This document shows, one piece after another, positions 37,285 to 50,600 of a DNA stretch of 64,000 nucleotides. Source of the stretch: Paragonimus skrjabini miyazakii. Its lineage: Eukaryota > Platyhelminthes > Trematoda > Plagiorchiida > Troglotrematidae. Positions within the stretch are counted from its first letter, which is position 1. Each line of letters begins with the position of its first letter. The position numbers were made by a program, and so were the translations under genes. The stretch lies in assembly GCA_014338405.1 (NCBI GenBank), contig JTDE01000099.1, positions 9,324-73,323 of the forward strand, written 5' to 3'. The notes below the pieces were generated by a model. That model worked only from the letters and a program-made list of their open reading frames with translations, did no database searches and was not told the origin of the DNA.

Positions 37285-37465
37285 TATTTACTGAACACCA
37301 CACACAGCGGGTTGCAGCTTTTGAAATCAGGGGGAATGTTATTACATCCCATCTCAGAAGTAAACATAAAACCAGTATCTTGCCCTTAACAGAGCTCGTC
37401 AGTGATGGATATTCGTGTAATGACTGGCGTTGATCGCTGAGCCACCAGCCTCATTAACGTAACGT
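37285..37465 (-). mobile_element. decayed SINE (family A) with hammerhead relic
   Basis: Minus strand: A-box-like GGCTGGTGGCTCAGCGATCA (37454-37435), B-box region deleted, hammerhead 5' core CTGACGAGCTCT (37402-37391) with a ruined 3' half (GGGCAAGAT instead of GAGCGAAAC), then a tail with ACTTCTGAGATGGG and GCTGCAACCCGCTGTGTGTG plus GTGTTCA, matching the copy at 17461-17490. Confidence 0.7.
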
Positions 37466-39370
37466 GAGAAAGCTCAATGATTACGACAGAATATATATAA
37501 TCCTCAACTGGGTAATCTGCCGATGACGTCGACAATGGTCATTTTTACAAAATTCATTTCACCGAGGATACTCATCTCCATATTCAGGGCTACGTCCCAT
37601 TCGTAAACGGATGTTCTCATTCATTCCGTCTAGCCTATCGATATTTCTCTTCAGAATTGCCACAATTAATACTCCATTCAGAAGTAATTTTGCTCAACGC
37701 CTGTCCGAATGACGAAGAGGAATGTAGGTATGATTGGTGTTCACGTTACTTCAACCAATTTCTCGACTACGTAGAGGTGATCATCCAAATAATTGATAGG
37801 TACACTGTGCTATGCATGACATCATTTTTAACGACATTTAACATCAGCGTGTCTGTTGGTAAGTAGACCAAACAAGCTATGGTGCCCGGTTTTCACTAAA
37901 CTTCTGTAAGATCCCATCATCTATTTTTTTAAATTTGGAGCACTGTATTTTGTACTTCTGTCTCCTTATTTGCAGCCCAGTTTACTGGCCGCATTTAGCG
38001 TACATTTTCATAGTCGCTTGTTGCCACCAAGATTATGTAAATCCGCTGAGTGCGTGGTATGATTAGACCTAGTAAAACGGAATGTCAGTGAGATAGGAAG
38101 AAATATACAAACTGCCTGACATATAGTATAAACAATCAGTATAGTTAATTGTTGTCGTCAAAAGTCGGAACGATGTGTTTAGACGACTATGGATAACTGA
38201 ATCAGAATGAGTGAGTTCTGTTATTTCAAATCATTGCGCAGACTGACCACAAATCAGTCCATTTGTCCAACTCTGTCGAATCACGATGTACATGTGTATC
38301 ATAATATAATACACCAACCACAACTACTGGACTACTTGAGAAGCATGTTCACACCGACGTATACTTGCTGGATCTCACTCTTTCAAATATGTCTTAAAAA
38401 GTCGTTTCTCTTTTCTCAAAACTAACGCAGATGCTGTGCAATTTGTGTGAGCCCCTGGTGTTCTCGATGATTCACCTGCAACTTCGGTCATAATTTGAAT
38501 GTTTAAGATTAAGATTTTGAAAGCGACCAACTTCTTGATAAAGCGACTGGAATTAAGGGTTTTTTCAAATATTTACAGCAGAATTTGGACACCATGGATA
38601 CTTTGTACAAGGTATACCCCCAACGTAACTACTGATGGTCACTGATGGGTGGGATAACGATGAGTAACAACCCAAAGACTTTCCACTACCTGTTTCAACA
38701 TTTAATGCCGTCCGAACATTAAACTACGCTAAGTTACTATTTGGTTCTGCTGGAAATGTACGTCATGGGTCACCAGTGACATGTACTACGACATAAGAGA
38801 ATACACCACTAGACTGAACTCCCCAAGTCATTCATATCAACTACTGCTAACAAGACTTGTTTGGACATGTATGATATTTTCCTCAAGTCCAAGGTTGGGG
38901 AGTGTGGAATGCTAGGCTATCGTGCCCGAAGTTATTTAAGCATCAAAAATCATCCGGGAAATTGATGGTTGCGAATTTTTTCCGCGTTGTAAGGTAGACT
39001 CGAGAGAGTTACGTCTACAGAAACGTCATGGAATAGAGTTTACTTGATATTCTGATCGATACTCACCGAGGTCTTTAGGATTCTCTCCAAAATGAATCTA
39101 TGCTACATCTTTGTGTATCTTGAAAACGTGAACAACTTGGAACTCATAACTGATCTCTTGGCCCATGTTGTATTCTCTTACGTGCACAATATTCCGTATT
39201 CTCCTTACCTTGAATCTTGTGGTTTAAATCTTTGAGCTGCACAACAATTTACTTAGGGACGAAAGAATCAGTATTGTGAGCAATTCAGCCTAAACTGTTG
39301 ATCTTAAGTGACCAACAATGAGATGTTAAACACAGCACCTTCGGCTTAGTTAGGTCTCATCGGTACCAAG
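37466..39370. other. unassigned sequence
   Basis: No gene, RNA or repeat recognised; the ORFs at 37657-37866 and 38207-38425 lack recognisable content. Confidence 0.4.
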
Positions 39371-39453
39371 CACTCCAGAGAATCGAACCAACGACGCGTG
39401 GGTAAGCGGCAGATTGTAGTCCGAAAAGTTATCCACTAGGCCATACGGTCACC
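39371..39453 (-). mobile_element. tRNA-Arg-like relic (SINE head or tRNA pseudogene)
   Basis: Minus strand starts GGTGACCGTATGGCCTAGTG (39453-39434) and continues GATAAC, which is very close to a tRNA-Arg D-arm/A box. The B box is TTGGTTCGATTC (39388-39377). The variable and T-stem regions do not pair and the acceptor 3' strand is absent, so it cannot be a working tRNA. Confidence 0.55.
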
Positions 39454-42439
39454 GCGACAGAGGTTACAGGAAAGTATACAAATTACGGTTTTTTTTAAAA
39501 AACCATTTACAATCCCATCTGGTACAGCGGTGGATGCTTGCTTAGTTGTAGGCCGACTGCAAAACGGCTGATCGATTTTGGTTCAGGAGCGCAAGCAGGT
39601 GCAACTAATTCAAAGTAAACTTGACAAGCTTGAAAACCATTATTTCGAGAGGATTCGACGCCGGGAATCGTCTACTCACAAGATGCATTGAGTTAATTCG
39701 GAACCATACAATGAGTGATGAGAAAAATGAAAATAAATGATTTCATACATTTGCTATTTTTAAACGCTTTGAGTCATGATTTATTTATAAACCCTTACAC
39801 TTGTAAAGCAGCGTTTTTCCTAAACAAATTTTAGTGGAACAGTCAGAAACACAAATAAGCACGATTTATTCCATATAGTTGTCAGGATGACTACGTTTTT
39901 ATGACGGAACGGCAGCTGAAGTTTCGGTTCTCAGAACACATCCAAACATGGGTGAAGAAACATGTGGCGCAGATGCAAACTGATACCCCTGTGTGCACCC
40001 AGCGATCGCCACAGAGACCACCCGCATCAACGATCGTTCGTCATCTCTTGCAAAGCAGTCACTAGGTGAATCCCACGCACGCATTCACAGCTGTTCACGA
40101 AATTGATAAGCTGCGACTGTTTTGGTATGATGAGACAGTTGCTCTGAGGCGTTGGTGTCCACCTCTGTGTGTACAGAAATACCCTTTTGTTAGCTCAGTA
40201 CTTCCATGGTAATGATTTCGCTGACTGATTGGCGAATGTCTCCGCCCTAGGTTTCCCTTGTATGTGTAATTTCACACTTGACCCCTGTTTTCTGCTTATG
40301 ATCCACTATTCTGTAGTACGCACTTGATGATATGCAGAGAAATTTGCTAGGCCATAAATCGTTTACATTAATGGTCTCGCATTTGTGTAGTTGTCTACGT
40401 AATTCTAACTTGCAAATCAGAATACTGAAATCTGCACTTAGTCGTCTAAACAGATAGACTCGGAATGTTCGGCTCCTTAGACTGTTAGCATCAGTGTAAG
40501 TTTATCACTAGCGTAAGATGTCTAACCGTTAAGGATTGAATTATGCAATATTGAAACTTATCTTAGTGTTTGAAATTAGTTACATGTCCATGTGTGATCA
40601 GAATGTACGAAATACAACTCCATAAAACATCATGTGATTGGCATCTGCTCATTGTCTTATTCAATTTTATCTCCCCAGCAATCTCTCCGACCAAAAAGCT
40701 CTCAAGTCCTCAATTTTGACCCACTCAATCATACTGGACTGACACACACACCGTGTGTTTCTTACTCACATGTCTAGATTCCCATCATTAGTAGCGTTGC
40801 CCTAACTTGACCTTGATTTCTAAATTGGCTCCATTAACATGAAGATAATTCGAAGTGAAAGATAAAAAAATGAGTACAACAAACGTAACTTCCCTGATTG
40901 ACCTCAATTTCTCCTCGTAATTGAGAGGCAAACTTCATGAAAATATCGACAGACACACCCGAGCAGACAGACTACGTGGAAACGTTGTGAACGCCATGGA
41001 CAACAACCGTTGTCAAGGCGTGTCTTTCATCTATGCTCTCATGTGATATACAATTTGCTTTACCTAAAACGTAATTAGTTGCTATTATAAGGTTACTGTA
41101 TACATACAAAAGCTATGTTGTGCAAAAAACAGGGGACGTACATCTTATGACCCCCATAGATCTGACAGGCATTTAAGTTGAACTTTCAAACCTGCTCCAC
41201 ACTTTGCACATATGTATTGGTTGAGCAGCTACTCACTCAGAAAAAATAAAGAAATTCGTTATTATTGCTGTTGTTTATTAACATACAATATCTCAGTGAG
41301 CACCGCTTGCGTTGACCGCTAATGAGCAGCATTCATTCATCTAATCACTCGATGTCGTTGCGTATGGTTTACAGTCCTCCGCCAGATCGAAGCATGCTGA
41401 CTGACGTAAATCAGAACACACGTTGATTCAGTGATGGATGAATTTATAACCTACAATTTCACCATCTGCAGTCGAATAGACTGTCAAGTATGTCGAGATC
41501 TCAATATGACTGATTCATTGAATATATAGACATTCTCACCATACAGAATGATGGACAGTTCGGTTTAGCTGTGTAATGATTTCTGATCAGTAGAAAAAGT
41601 GAGTTGGTATTTCTTTTTCACACCCCCAACGGTTGGATTTCAGAGGACCTTCTTGGAAAAACCATTAATGTCTCTTATCAAAACGACAGCTATTTATAGA
41701 CTATGAATTCCAGGCGCATTGGCTAGCCCTCCTATTGGTGTTTAGGTTGTCTCACATTATAGCAAATGTTTACGTTGGCTTGTCTGAACACTTGACCGCA
41801 ATCCTGTACCACCATGACACCGGTTCGTAGAACCATAAAAGATCGAACCTGGACATATCTGAGCGTCCATCTTCAAATGATTGAAACTACATGAAGTGGG
41901 AACATCTCTCTGACAATAATTTGTGCGAATAACGATAGGTTTAACAAGTGTTGCAAAAAGGTAGGCCACCTGAATTCTAAGGCATAATGTAGAACAACAT
42001 TGTTGACTGAGTGGTTGACAGGGATAAGCTGGCTGAAGCCAACCCACAACTCCATGCACTCATGCATTTGCACCGAATGGACATCCACCCACACAAAGTG
42101 TGTGAACCTGTGTGGTCAACAATGGTTATTTCAACCTACGGACATATTCCGTAGATTCCGCTCATTCATCCGATAAATAAATTATAACTTATTCAAGCTG
42201 AGTATGTTGACCGTCAAACAACAAAGCGTTGTAATCGATTGAAGTTTACAAAACAGATTAGTGAGCCGTGGTTTCACCTCAGAGGTTAGGTGGATGATTA
42301 CACATCTTGAGGCTCGCTGACGAGCAATATACTCTTCTAGTGAACAATTAAACCATACACGATTGGTTCAAAGAAGATAGTAACTGGAATCTAACTGAGA
42401 AATTTTGATTCCGAGTGATTCTGTCTATTCTCCTTTCGA
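39454..42439. other. unassigned sequence
   Basis: Nothing recognised in about 3 kb. The minus ORF pair around 41757-42094 overlaps in two frames and shows no family motif. Confidence 0.4.
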
Positions 42440-42730
42440 AATGATCGGGCAAGCTGAACTCTATTCATACAACGTTGTGGTTGAGCGTTTGGATTTGATT
42501 ATTTGGTCATACCCATTGTGAAGTTGCTGGCTTTGTGGTTAGCACACTAGTATCACAAGCACGAAAGGCAGAGTGCAAACTCCGATCTGGACAAGGATAT
42601 GCACTACTGCTGATCAGCCATAATGATATGAGACAGAACTGAGTATAGTACTTGGTTTGGAAGTCGGTCAGCTGAAACTCGAGGGCTACGATTGAGTGTG
42701 GGTGTTGTTCAATTAGAAATAATTGAACGA
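42440..42730 (+). mobile_element. SINE (family A) with upstream leader and hammerhead relic
   Basis: The leader 42440-42530 (GATCGGGCAAGCTGA, GTGGTTGAGCG, GATTATTTGGTC) aligns with 60912-60985. Head: A-box-like CTGGCTTTGTGGTTAGCACA (42530-42549) and eroded B box (GTGCAAACTCCGATC). Hammerhead relic at 42601-42652. Tail: TTTGGAAGTCGGTCAGCTG, then GGGCTACGATTGAGTGTGGG and TGTTGTTCAATTAG. The leader looks like the tail of a previous unit, as in a head-to-tail dimer. Confidence 0.7.
42601..42652 (+). ncRNA. hammerhead ribozyme relic
   Basis: Keeps helix I strand GCACTA, a scrambled CTGCTGATCAG core and the 3' part ACTGAGTATAGTAC. The GAAA core is lost (GACAGAAC). Not expected to cleave. Confidence 0.6.
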
Positions 42731-44387
42731 TTGTTTGGGTATTACTAAGGTACAGGTTAAATCAACTCCTTTGTTGCTACCTGGTCAATCGAATGGAGTC
42801 AGTTGACCAATCAGCGTCACATCATCACTGGTTTCATTCACGTAGACTTACTGTTCGAACTTTTCATGGTAAGATCTTCCAATTTAGATTCACCTCTCTA
42901 AGTGACTATGGGAACCCTCTATAGTCATCTAAACTATCTTATAACAAATTTGTTACCCAGACGTGTATGACACTAATAGTATGATGATAAAGCCACGCAA
43001 AACAGTGACATACATAATGGCTTCATGTATATACCGTTCATTGGAAAAATCGTCCGCGAGAAGCGGGCTAGAACGCATTAAACTACAGCTTGGTAGAAAC
43101 ACGAGACGAGCTTTATTTCATGTGAATTTTAAGATAGCTACACGGGTAGTTTGCGTAGGCTGAACGGTAGTAAAACTCAGTCTATTTTTTATCAAGATAA
43201 TCTCAGAATGGTTTGTTGTTCTTTCCACCACATTATGCAGTATCCGATCGGGAGAAATTGTAGCAGAGTTATTTGATTCCTAAAGCTAGATAGGTTGAAG
43301 AACGGACAAAATTCGGCAAAAATCATCTGATATGTCAACAATAGCAAGAAGCAAATGAACGTACTTAATCCTGCAGCTTACCGAGTGTGTAAATGGAACT
43401 GATCTGCGTTAGTTGAGCAGTACTACTAGCCCTCTTTGCTGTCTCACAGTGTACGGTCACCTGCACGTGAACATTCAGTTCTGTCTACCCTAATCTCGCT
43501 CAAGAAATAACTGACATTGCATATTAATGTACATCATTTGTTAAGGTATCGATCAACTTTTCAACAAGCTTTATATCAATTAGTGTTTTGCTAATATTCA
43601 CCGTTTATTTTGACTTCAATTCTCCTTATGGACAATTGTTAATAATAAACAATAGTTCGCCGATTTTATTGTAAGGGGAATAATGATGATTACAAGGTTC
43701 TAAAAATGCCAAATGTCAGACTGTAGGCAAAATATTTCTCAATTGACCTCACATTATAAACATATTTTCAACCACATACTTATACACACCGTAGTTTTCA
43801 AACGTTCGCGATAACTTCCATATACCATCCCTGGTAAATGAGTATAAAGACCTTAACTTACACCCTATTATCTTGATAGTATGTGTTGCAAATTCAAAAC
43901 GGGAACGAATGTAAAAGCCTGTTAACATTTTCAGGTCGAAACGTGTATGATGAGTTTTGCATGGCCCCCAAAAGCCAAATACGGATAACCAACGTCAACC
44001 TGGCTTGTATGACCTACGTAACAATGGACGTAAGGGATCCGCACAGCAAGATTCGTTACGGATAGGTTGACATTCGTAGGACGGTCAGCTTGACTACAAT
44101 TTGCACATATATTTTCTGAGAAGAATCAAGTAATCAAACTACTATCAAATATCCAGCAAGCAAGTTTTGTCAAATAAACACTAATTCGAACACTAAACCT
44201 ACCCCGAAGTTTATGTTCAAGAAATTCGATGTTTAGAATAGTCGTTCTGAGCTTCAACTTTCACTAGCAAAACATTTATCACATGACATAAAAGATGAAA
44301 GCGTCCAGCTCTTGAAAACACATTACGTTGGAATTATTTTTAATCATGACTTCGTAGGCTGGAAAACAGAAAAGACAACTATCTGGG
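42731..44387. other. unassigned sequence
   Basis: Nothing recognised. ORFs at 42963-43163 and 43883-44065 lack recognisable content. Confidence 0.4.
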
Positions 44388-44777
44388 CTAATAAAGAAAG
44401 GGGATAGAGAAGCCCATGTAATTTAGCAACATAGGTCCAATTTCGTCTTCTCGACAGTTTGACATTGGGCGAGTCGTTTTGCTCGCTAGGTTAGACGACA
44501 ACGTTTGGGCCGGAGCCTGACGTTTGATCAACAATGCCTCGGAGAACGCCAACGGCTTAGGGTGGCGGTTGCACAAAGGAACCATGATCGAAGTGATGGG
44601 GTCAACCAGATGACCTGCTGCGATTAGGTATTTTACGATCGAAGACGCCAGACTTCTGTTCCAGTGTTGGTATACTAACCCGCGTTGAATCATTGTTTGC
44701 ACCAGCCAGTTGAGGATGTGCTCCGCCTTCCTCAATCTTGTGTTTACGTCCGTTCTCCAAATGGCTTTTGATAACAC
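44388..44777 (-). pseudogene. Penelope-like element C-terminal relic (GIY-YIG end)
   Basis: Minus strand. EHILNWLVQTM near residues 19-29 of the frame, then SSIVKYLIAAGHLVDP, then HPKPLAFSEALLIKR with the catalytic-type Glu in SEA. It aligns closely with the PLE relic at 20542-20312 (SSIAKHIMGTGHVVDP, KLLAFSEA). The upstream part of the frame is shifted, and the usual LCVQK ending is not visible. Dead copy of the EHxPKWL lineage. Confidence 0.82.
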
Positions 44778-45549
44778 CCATCACAGTGTTTCCGGTGGCT
44801 TGTGGGCTATTGTGATGCCATGGGATCGAAGGTCTTGTCATTTTTTATACGGTTTTGATGTGCGGTGGAAGTTTGATTTGTTGATGGTTTCGTAGGGTGT
44901 GAGTTCTATTTCTTCTGCGGCAGACTCCGCCTGACAAAATTTTGTGAATATCTATTATGTAGACGTACTTAAGACAACAGCCTTTCTTCTCTTTTATGGT
45001 ACCACTGCTGTACTGCAAAGTGTTTCGGTTCTTTTAAAGAGATCTTCAAAGTCGTTATTTTCATGACTGACTGAGTGGTTACTGCGATAACTGACGAGTT
45101 GAACCATGTAAGTTTCCTTTCTGTGAACTGAGATCTACGGTGTTCCATATGGTTTGTATCTGTTTGGTGCATTCAAGAAGGATTGTTGTTTTGTTATTTC
45201 CAGTCTCCATGGTATTGTTAATATTTGTGAATATGTTTTTGAGTAAGCTGGATTTGACATTTTAAATGAGCGTTTAATGATTACGAATGCATCATAAGTG
45301 TATTGAATTCATAATTTTAGATTCATCCTGGGCAGCATGATATTCTCCACTCTTTGCATGACCAATTCGGCGAAGAATCCCTGTCTGATGAACCCTATGG
45401 TTTTCCCATACGTTTTTCACATACTTCATCGTCGAGTTTGAAGTATATGGATGAACATGGTTTTGAGAGATTGCTATGCTTGCCAGTCTCGAGGATTCAT
45501 TTGGTCGGAGTTTATTCTCTTGCAGTATTCGCAGTGTTTCTTTGACCAC
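44778..45549 (-). pseudogene. possible upstream part of the same Penelope-like element
   Basis: In the same orientation as the GIY-YIG relic at 44388-44777, the frame 45549-45292 reads VKETLRILQENKLRPNES, which could be a worn RT-linker (LxxILxxNGYP type), followed by MKYVKNVWENHRVHQTGILR, which may match the PYVKGVSExIxRxL segment that precedes GIY-YIG in this PLE lineage. The order and spacing fit, but identity is low and the stretch 45290-44800 is not readable. Inference only. Confidence 0.4.
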
Positions 45550-47569
45550 GGTAAGAAGAATGAGGATAGATAGCTCCGGGACATCAAACGGAATAACTGC
45601 TTTGTTTCCCTACACCTGGACATATTTTTCATTTATTCAAAAATACCCCCTGAAATCATCAAAACGACAAAGTGAGGAAGAAGACTTGTTTCTCGTGTTT
45701 GATCATCAGGCCAATTATATCATGATAAGAATGAAATTAGTGGCCACGATGAGTTATAAAAACGGTCAAAATAGGTTATGGACGGTGGCAGTTACGCACT
45801 CACTGTTCCAAAGTGGCTTGCTTGGTTGTGGGTCAGAGGTGCTAAGACATCCGAACTATCTTCTTCTGAGCGCAAAGGTTGGAGTTGTGTAATCATATAC
45901 TGACCGTTGCCGAAGCCATTGGGATACGACTGCGCAACCCTGATCTCTCCGCACAGAAGACTGTGCGGATATATAACTTTCTTTGTTCCACAGTCAATCA
46001 AGCCAGTTTGAAACAGTAGTTGCGTAACTTATACTAAACACGCTGCCCATAACGTTCACTAACCGTTTTCATGAATCATCATAGTTGCTGTTTTCATATT
46101 TGTAGCCAAACGTTCTGCAATCCTTTGTAAATTGTTTAATTCTGCTTAACATTTTGGATAAACCCGTTTCTTATCGTGAACACAATCAAACACAAATTGC
46201 TCTTCCACACCGGTTTAAGTTTCAGACAGCGAACTCGTTTCGATTACTCAGTTATCTCAAGTTTGAGATTGGATGGTGAGTACAAAAGTAAAGACGGAAG
46301 TCAGCCACTATAGCGTTCCCTCCATCGATGTGGACAACGCCGGGTTTACCGGTGTGAACGAATCTACTCAGATGATCAGTGAACGTAAACTGGCTATACA
46401 TTGCTCCTTAAACATCATTCACGTCCAGCGAGGTTTCTAGTGCTACATGGTGTATTTTTAAACCACCTACTAATGCGTAGGTTAATTTCAGAGTCATCTG
46501 GGTCTTCATAAACGAGGGGTTCCGATCCAGGATGTACAATACTGTCTGGGGACAATTCATCTGTTACAAACTGAGTTTTGATAAGCTTCAGGTTCACTAT
46601 CTCGCCATCCTTAACGTTTGTAATTCTGCCTCTTTCAAGGTCTTGGCACGCTGGAACTGACAGATATTCGATCAACGAAATATTTACCAAATTGTCTTCG
46701 ATTTTTTAGCTCCGCATTTGTGTCTCAAACTAAGCCGACAATTTGCCACATACACAGATGTCTTCAGCAGTCACCTTTGACTGGCATGTGTCAGCAATTT
46801 TCGTGGCGAAGATGTTGAAAACTTAATCCACGGAGAACATGCTTTCCAACTCTATTAAGCTGGAACAATCGGATCAATAAAAACGCATTAGTGGATCTGG
46901 AACAACTCACATCCTCACGTGGGTCTAACAAATCCCATTTATTGTGGAGTGGCATAAATATTTCATTTTTCCTTTAGAGTTGACTGCAACAAGTAATTCA
47001 TACAGTTAATTGAAGGGATACAATTCAATAACTAAACATATAGCAACTGAAAGTTAAATTGTTTGGATAAGAAGTAGAGATGTGAACAAAATTGTTTTCT
47101 GGTCACATTAAATTTTATGGAGAAGGTACGGAGTTCGAGATATTTTATTGCCATTTCCTAAGTAGTCTGTTTCCAAAAAGACAAAGTCAGGTTTTTTCAA
47201 ATCAAAATGACACATGTAAAAAATAATCGACTCTCTTGTTTGTTTTAAGAGAATATTTTTAAAAATGACCGTTCGTTATTTGTCAGCGTTTGTTACAAAA
47301 CCTTTTAAATTCACAACTTATCTTGGCTGTTCCTCAAAACCTGGTTGTAGATTGTAGTTTGGATTGTCTTGAAAAGCTGTCAAATTGAGCCATTGTAATT
47401 AATTGATTGAAATCAATAATATGTGTTAAATGTTTACTGATGATGTTCTCGATTTGAAAGTGTATCACGTTGTGTAAACAACCGTGTACTTTCATAAGTT
47501 CTCAGAGGAATATCTCTGAAATTATGTTGTCTCAAGATAGCCGGAAATTTGAGCATTTTTTTCCAAAAC
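45550..47569. other. unassigned; one perfect hairpin
   Basis: No gene recognised. A perfect 9-bp stem with an AAGA loop lies at 45948-45969 (TCCGCACAG/CTGTGCGGA). ORFs at 45476-45892 (plus) and 46690-46415 (minus) show no family motif. Confidence 0.4.
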
Positions 47570-47645
47570 TGAACAACACCCACACTTGATCGTAGCCTTT
47601 ACATTCAGAAAACCCTTTCTGGCTGGCCCACTTCGAAATGACTTG
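47570..47645 (-). mobile_element. SINE (family A) tail fragment
   Basis: Minus strand: CATTTCGAAGTGGGCCAGCC, then GGCTACGATCAAGTGTGGGT and GTTGTTC, matching 42655-42715. Head and hammerhead absent. Confidence 0.65.
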
Positions 47646-50600
47646 TAAACTCAATTTGCCATACAAGTATGAATATGATAGTCTTCTATAAAGTTTATTA
47701 TAAAGCCATAAAAGTCATCATGATGGGTTTTTTTGAGGCAACCTTATCGGCAAAGCAATATCAAACCAAACTTAATCTATTCACGACTTCGAAATGCTCA
47801 TTTTTTGATTACTTCCTTTCTTTTTGTCCACTGCTGCCCCCTTGTCGTTACGTCACCTCCATGGGCAGTATCAATAAGTGTGAAACGTTAATACAAAGTA
47901 CCATGTAAGGGAACAAGTAAAATGAACAATCTTTTCTGCAGACAAAACTGGTAAGTGCACAATCACAACAAAAATGGAACCGAGTATTTCTTGTCGGTTT
48001 AAATGGTGGAGCGAGAATAGTAAAATTATAGCAAACGTTTATTGTAATTAAACACGTGATGATTAAAACAAAAGGTTCAGCGTGAAATTTAAAAACGCAT
48101 TTCATCATTAATCAATAATTCGAGAAGCGATGTAGGTTATCATTTCACGTGAATTTATTTACAATATTATGGGGACAAGGAACTTCTAAAGGCCTGCCGT
48201 AACTTTGACCGAAACAGTGATCAATCATAAACTTGACTTATCGAAGTTATGTCAATAGTGGCACTAAAAATGCTTTGACTTGCAGAATTTTTAATTGATT
48301 GCCTCATTTTCTTGATCATTTCATTAGTAAACTAGACAAACAAACACCTCGGTAAATACACACACTTGTGTATATTTAGTTAGACTGCAGTTTCAGATTT
48401 CCTTTCCATTCCCATTCGAGCTAATTCTTTCGGTAATCAACTTCCTCAGCGGAGGTGATATAAGTACTCAGAAAAATTGCCCCAATAAACAGTTTTGGAA
48501 CATCATTTCTTCTGATTAAGTTTGGCGTTACCGACGTTAGAGTTTTCTCTCATTTTCTGTATTAACAGGGATAAAGGTGAAACTACTGGATAACCTTGCC
48601 GTAAAATCTAAAACTTTGTGATGGATAAACCTAAACAGAAACCAAACAACTCGGTCAATTATATCAATAATAGAAGAGTTTGAGTTTTATATATATTGAA
48701 TAGTTTAAAACGTGAAGCATGCTCCACACCTAATCGACACATCCCTCGTTTGAAGTCTTCAGTCAAGCGTTATGTATGAAAACTCAGTGCCTTCGTACAA
48801 GCCGTCATATAGCTACTATAGACAAAGTACAAGTTTCTATTGTCCAAAAACCAAGTTTATGTCACAAACACACAATAAGGACTCTCGCTTCTGGTGAACA
48901 AGCTTCTATACATGACATTTCTGTCCTTATCCCAAATTCGCTATGACAGACGGTGATGAGTCCGCCACACATGTGGGTAGAAAATATTTCAAATACTCAC
49001 CATGGCTAGACTTCTTTTTCAATATGCGCCAGACACATGCGGTCCTTAAGCATCAGACGAACCAAACAGCAACGCAATTCTTCGTGTTCGAGTAATCACC
49101 GACGCTGACTCTTCTAATAAACGACTAGGTGAATCAACACAATAAATGACGTGTGAATAAGAACTCTGCAATTTCAGATGCGATCATCAAGCGCCACTGT
49201 ACGCTTCTTGGACGCAAACAAACATTTTGGGATAATGTATATATTCACTGGGATGCAAAGCCAGTTATTGTCCCTAAAACTGTGATGCTTGCCGTCGAAC
49301 GCGGGTTAGATTATTTGAGGCAATTTGACATAGCTATACCGATAGGTTAATTCAAATGTTTTGGGTTAGCATGAAGGGAAACGGTGTCACAAGGTCATGC
49401 ACATAGTTCTCCACTGAACTAGAAACCTACCCTTGATGGGTAACTGGATGTAAAAGCGTACAAAAATCAGCCTAGCAGAATTGTGCTTATGGGAAGATGA
49501 ACAGAAATCACAAGCGTTTACTAACGTCAAACTTCATGCAAGATCTTAGCAATTCGGTTTACTGACGTTTGCAGTTATATACGTTTCCGTCTCCGTTTTT
49601 AAAAATTACTGGACAATATGTTATTGGAACTTGGTATTTCCCATGCTTATCGGTTTGATGTCTACTTCCTGAAAGTTGAAACCGGAAATCTCTACAAACT
49701 TACTGTTTTATCAGTAGATTAGTAAATTACTGCAACATAAATGAAAAATCTTTTCCTTGCCGCCGAGTTCACTGGAAGAACAAGGAAACTTGTATTCTGA
49801 GAGGCTAACAGTAGAACGCCAAGTTGCTTATACATACCGGCACGTGTATCATTCAAATTTCAAATTGGCCAGCTATACTCAACCAGGTGATCACGAAAAC
49901 AAAATTGTTTGCTTAACAGGACTGAGTGATAAATCAACACCTTCACAAGAAATGCACTTATCACGTCCTTTCCGAAGCGCAGCTGGACATGAATTTGATC
50001 TCACTAATGCGAAGTATGTACTACCTGCTTCTAGACTCACGTGGACGCTCTACTATATGATATAAGGATTTCCGTTGCAATAAACTGGGAGTTGAAACCG
50101 TACAATTGTAAGTTTATCCCGGTAATTTTTCAAAAGTAGTTATGCACGCTGCTTTATCACCTACTCATGTATGGACAAAACAAGAGTACACGAAAGCCGT
50201 GATTACAACGTCTGTTCCAAACCGAAGCAAACGATTTAGGCGGTTGACGTATCCACTTACTGACGTGGCATTCATGGACTGTTATCTTTTTCAATAGAAC
50301 TGGCATCCTCGTGCACAGAACCAATAAGTTTCAACAAGTGATTGGAAGATTTAAGAACAAATCACCCATAAATCGAAACAGATGTATCATCAGTGGAATG
50401 GTCAATCGGTCATTCATTGAAACTGGGGCTGTAGTATAGTCTGTAATGACAGAGTAGACGATCACCGGTTTCGTCACGGATGCCTATCAAGTTTCCACTG
50501 TTTTTCTCAATACAGTTGAAAAGTGACGAATGCAAAATCCCTCTTCGCTACAATACCTATGAAACAACTGGCGAGAAAGCCACAGAAGCTATATTGCCAA

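Noticed and set aside
39371..39453. Functional tRNA-Arg
   Set aside because: T-stem and acceptor stem cannot form.
49757..50065. 102-codon plus ORF as a host gene
   Set aside because: Composition looks slightly coding-like, but there is no family match, promoter or splice evidence.
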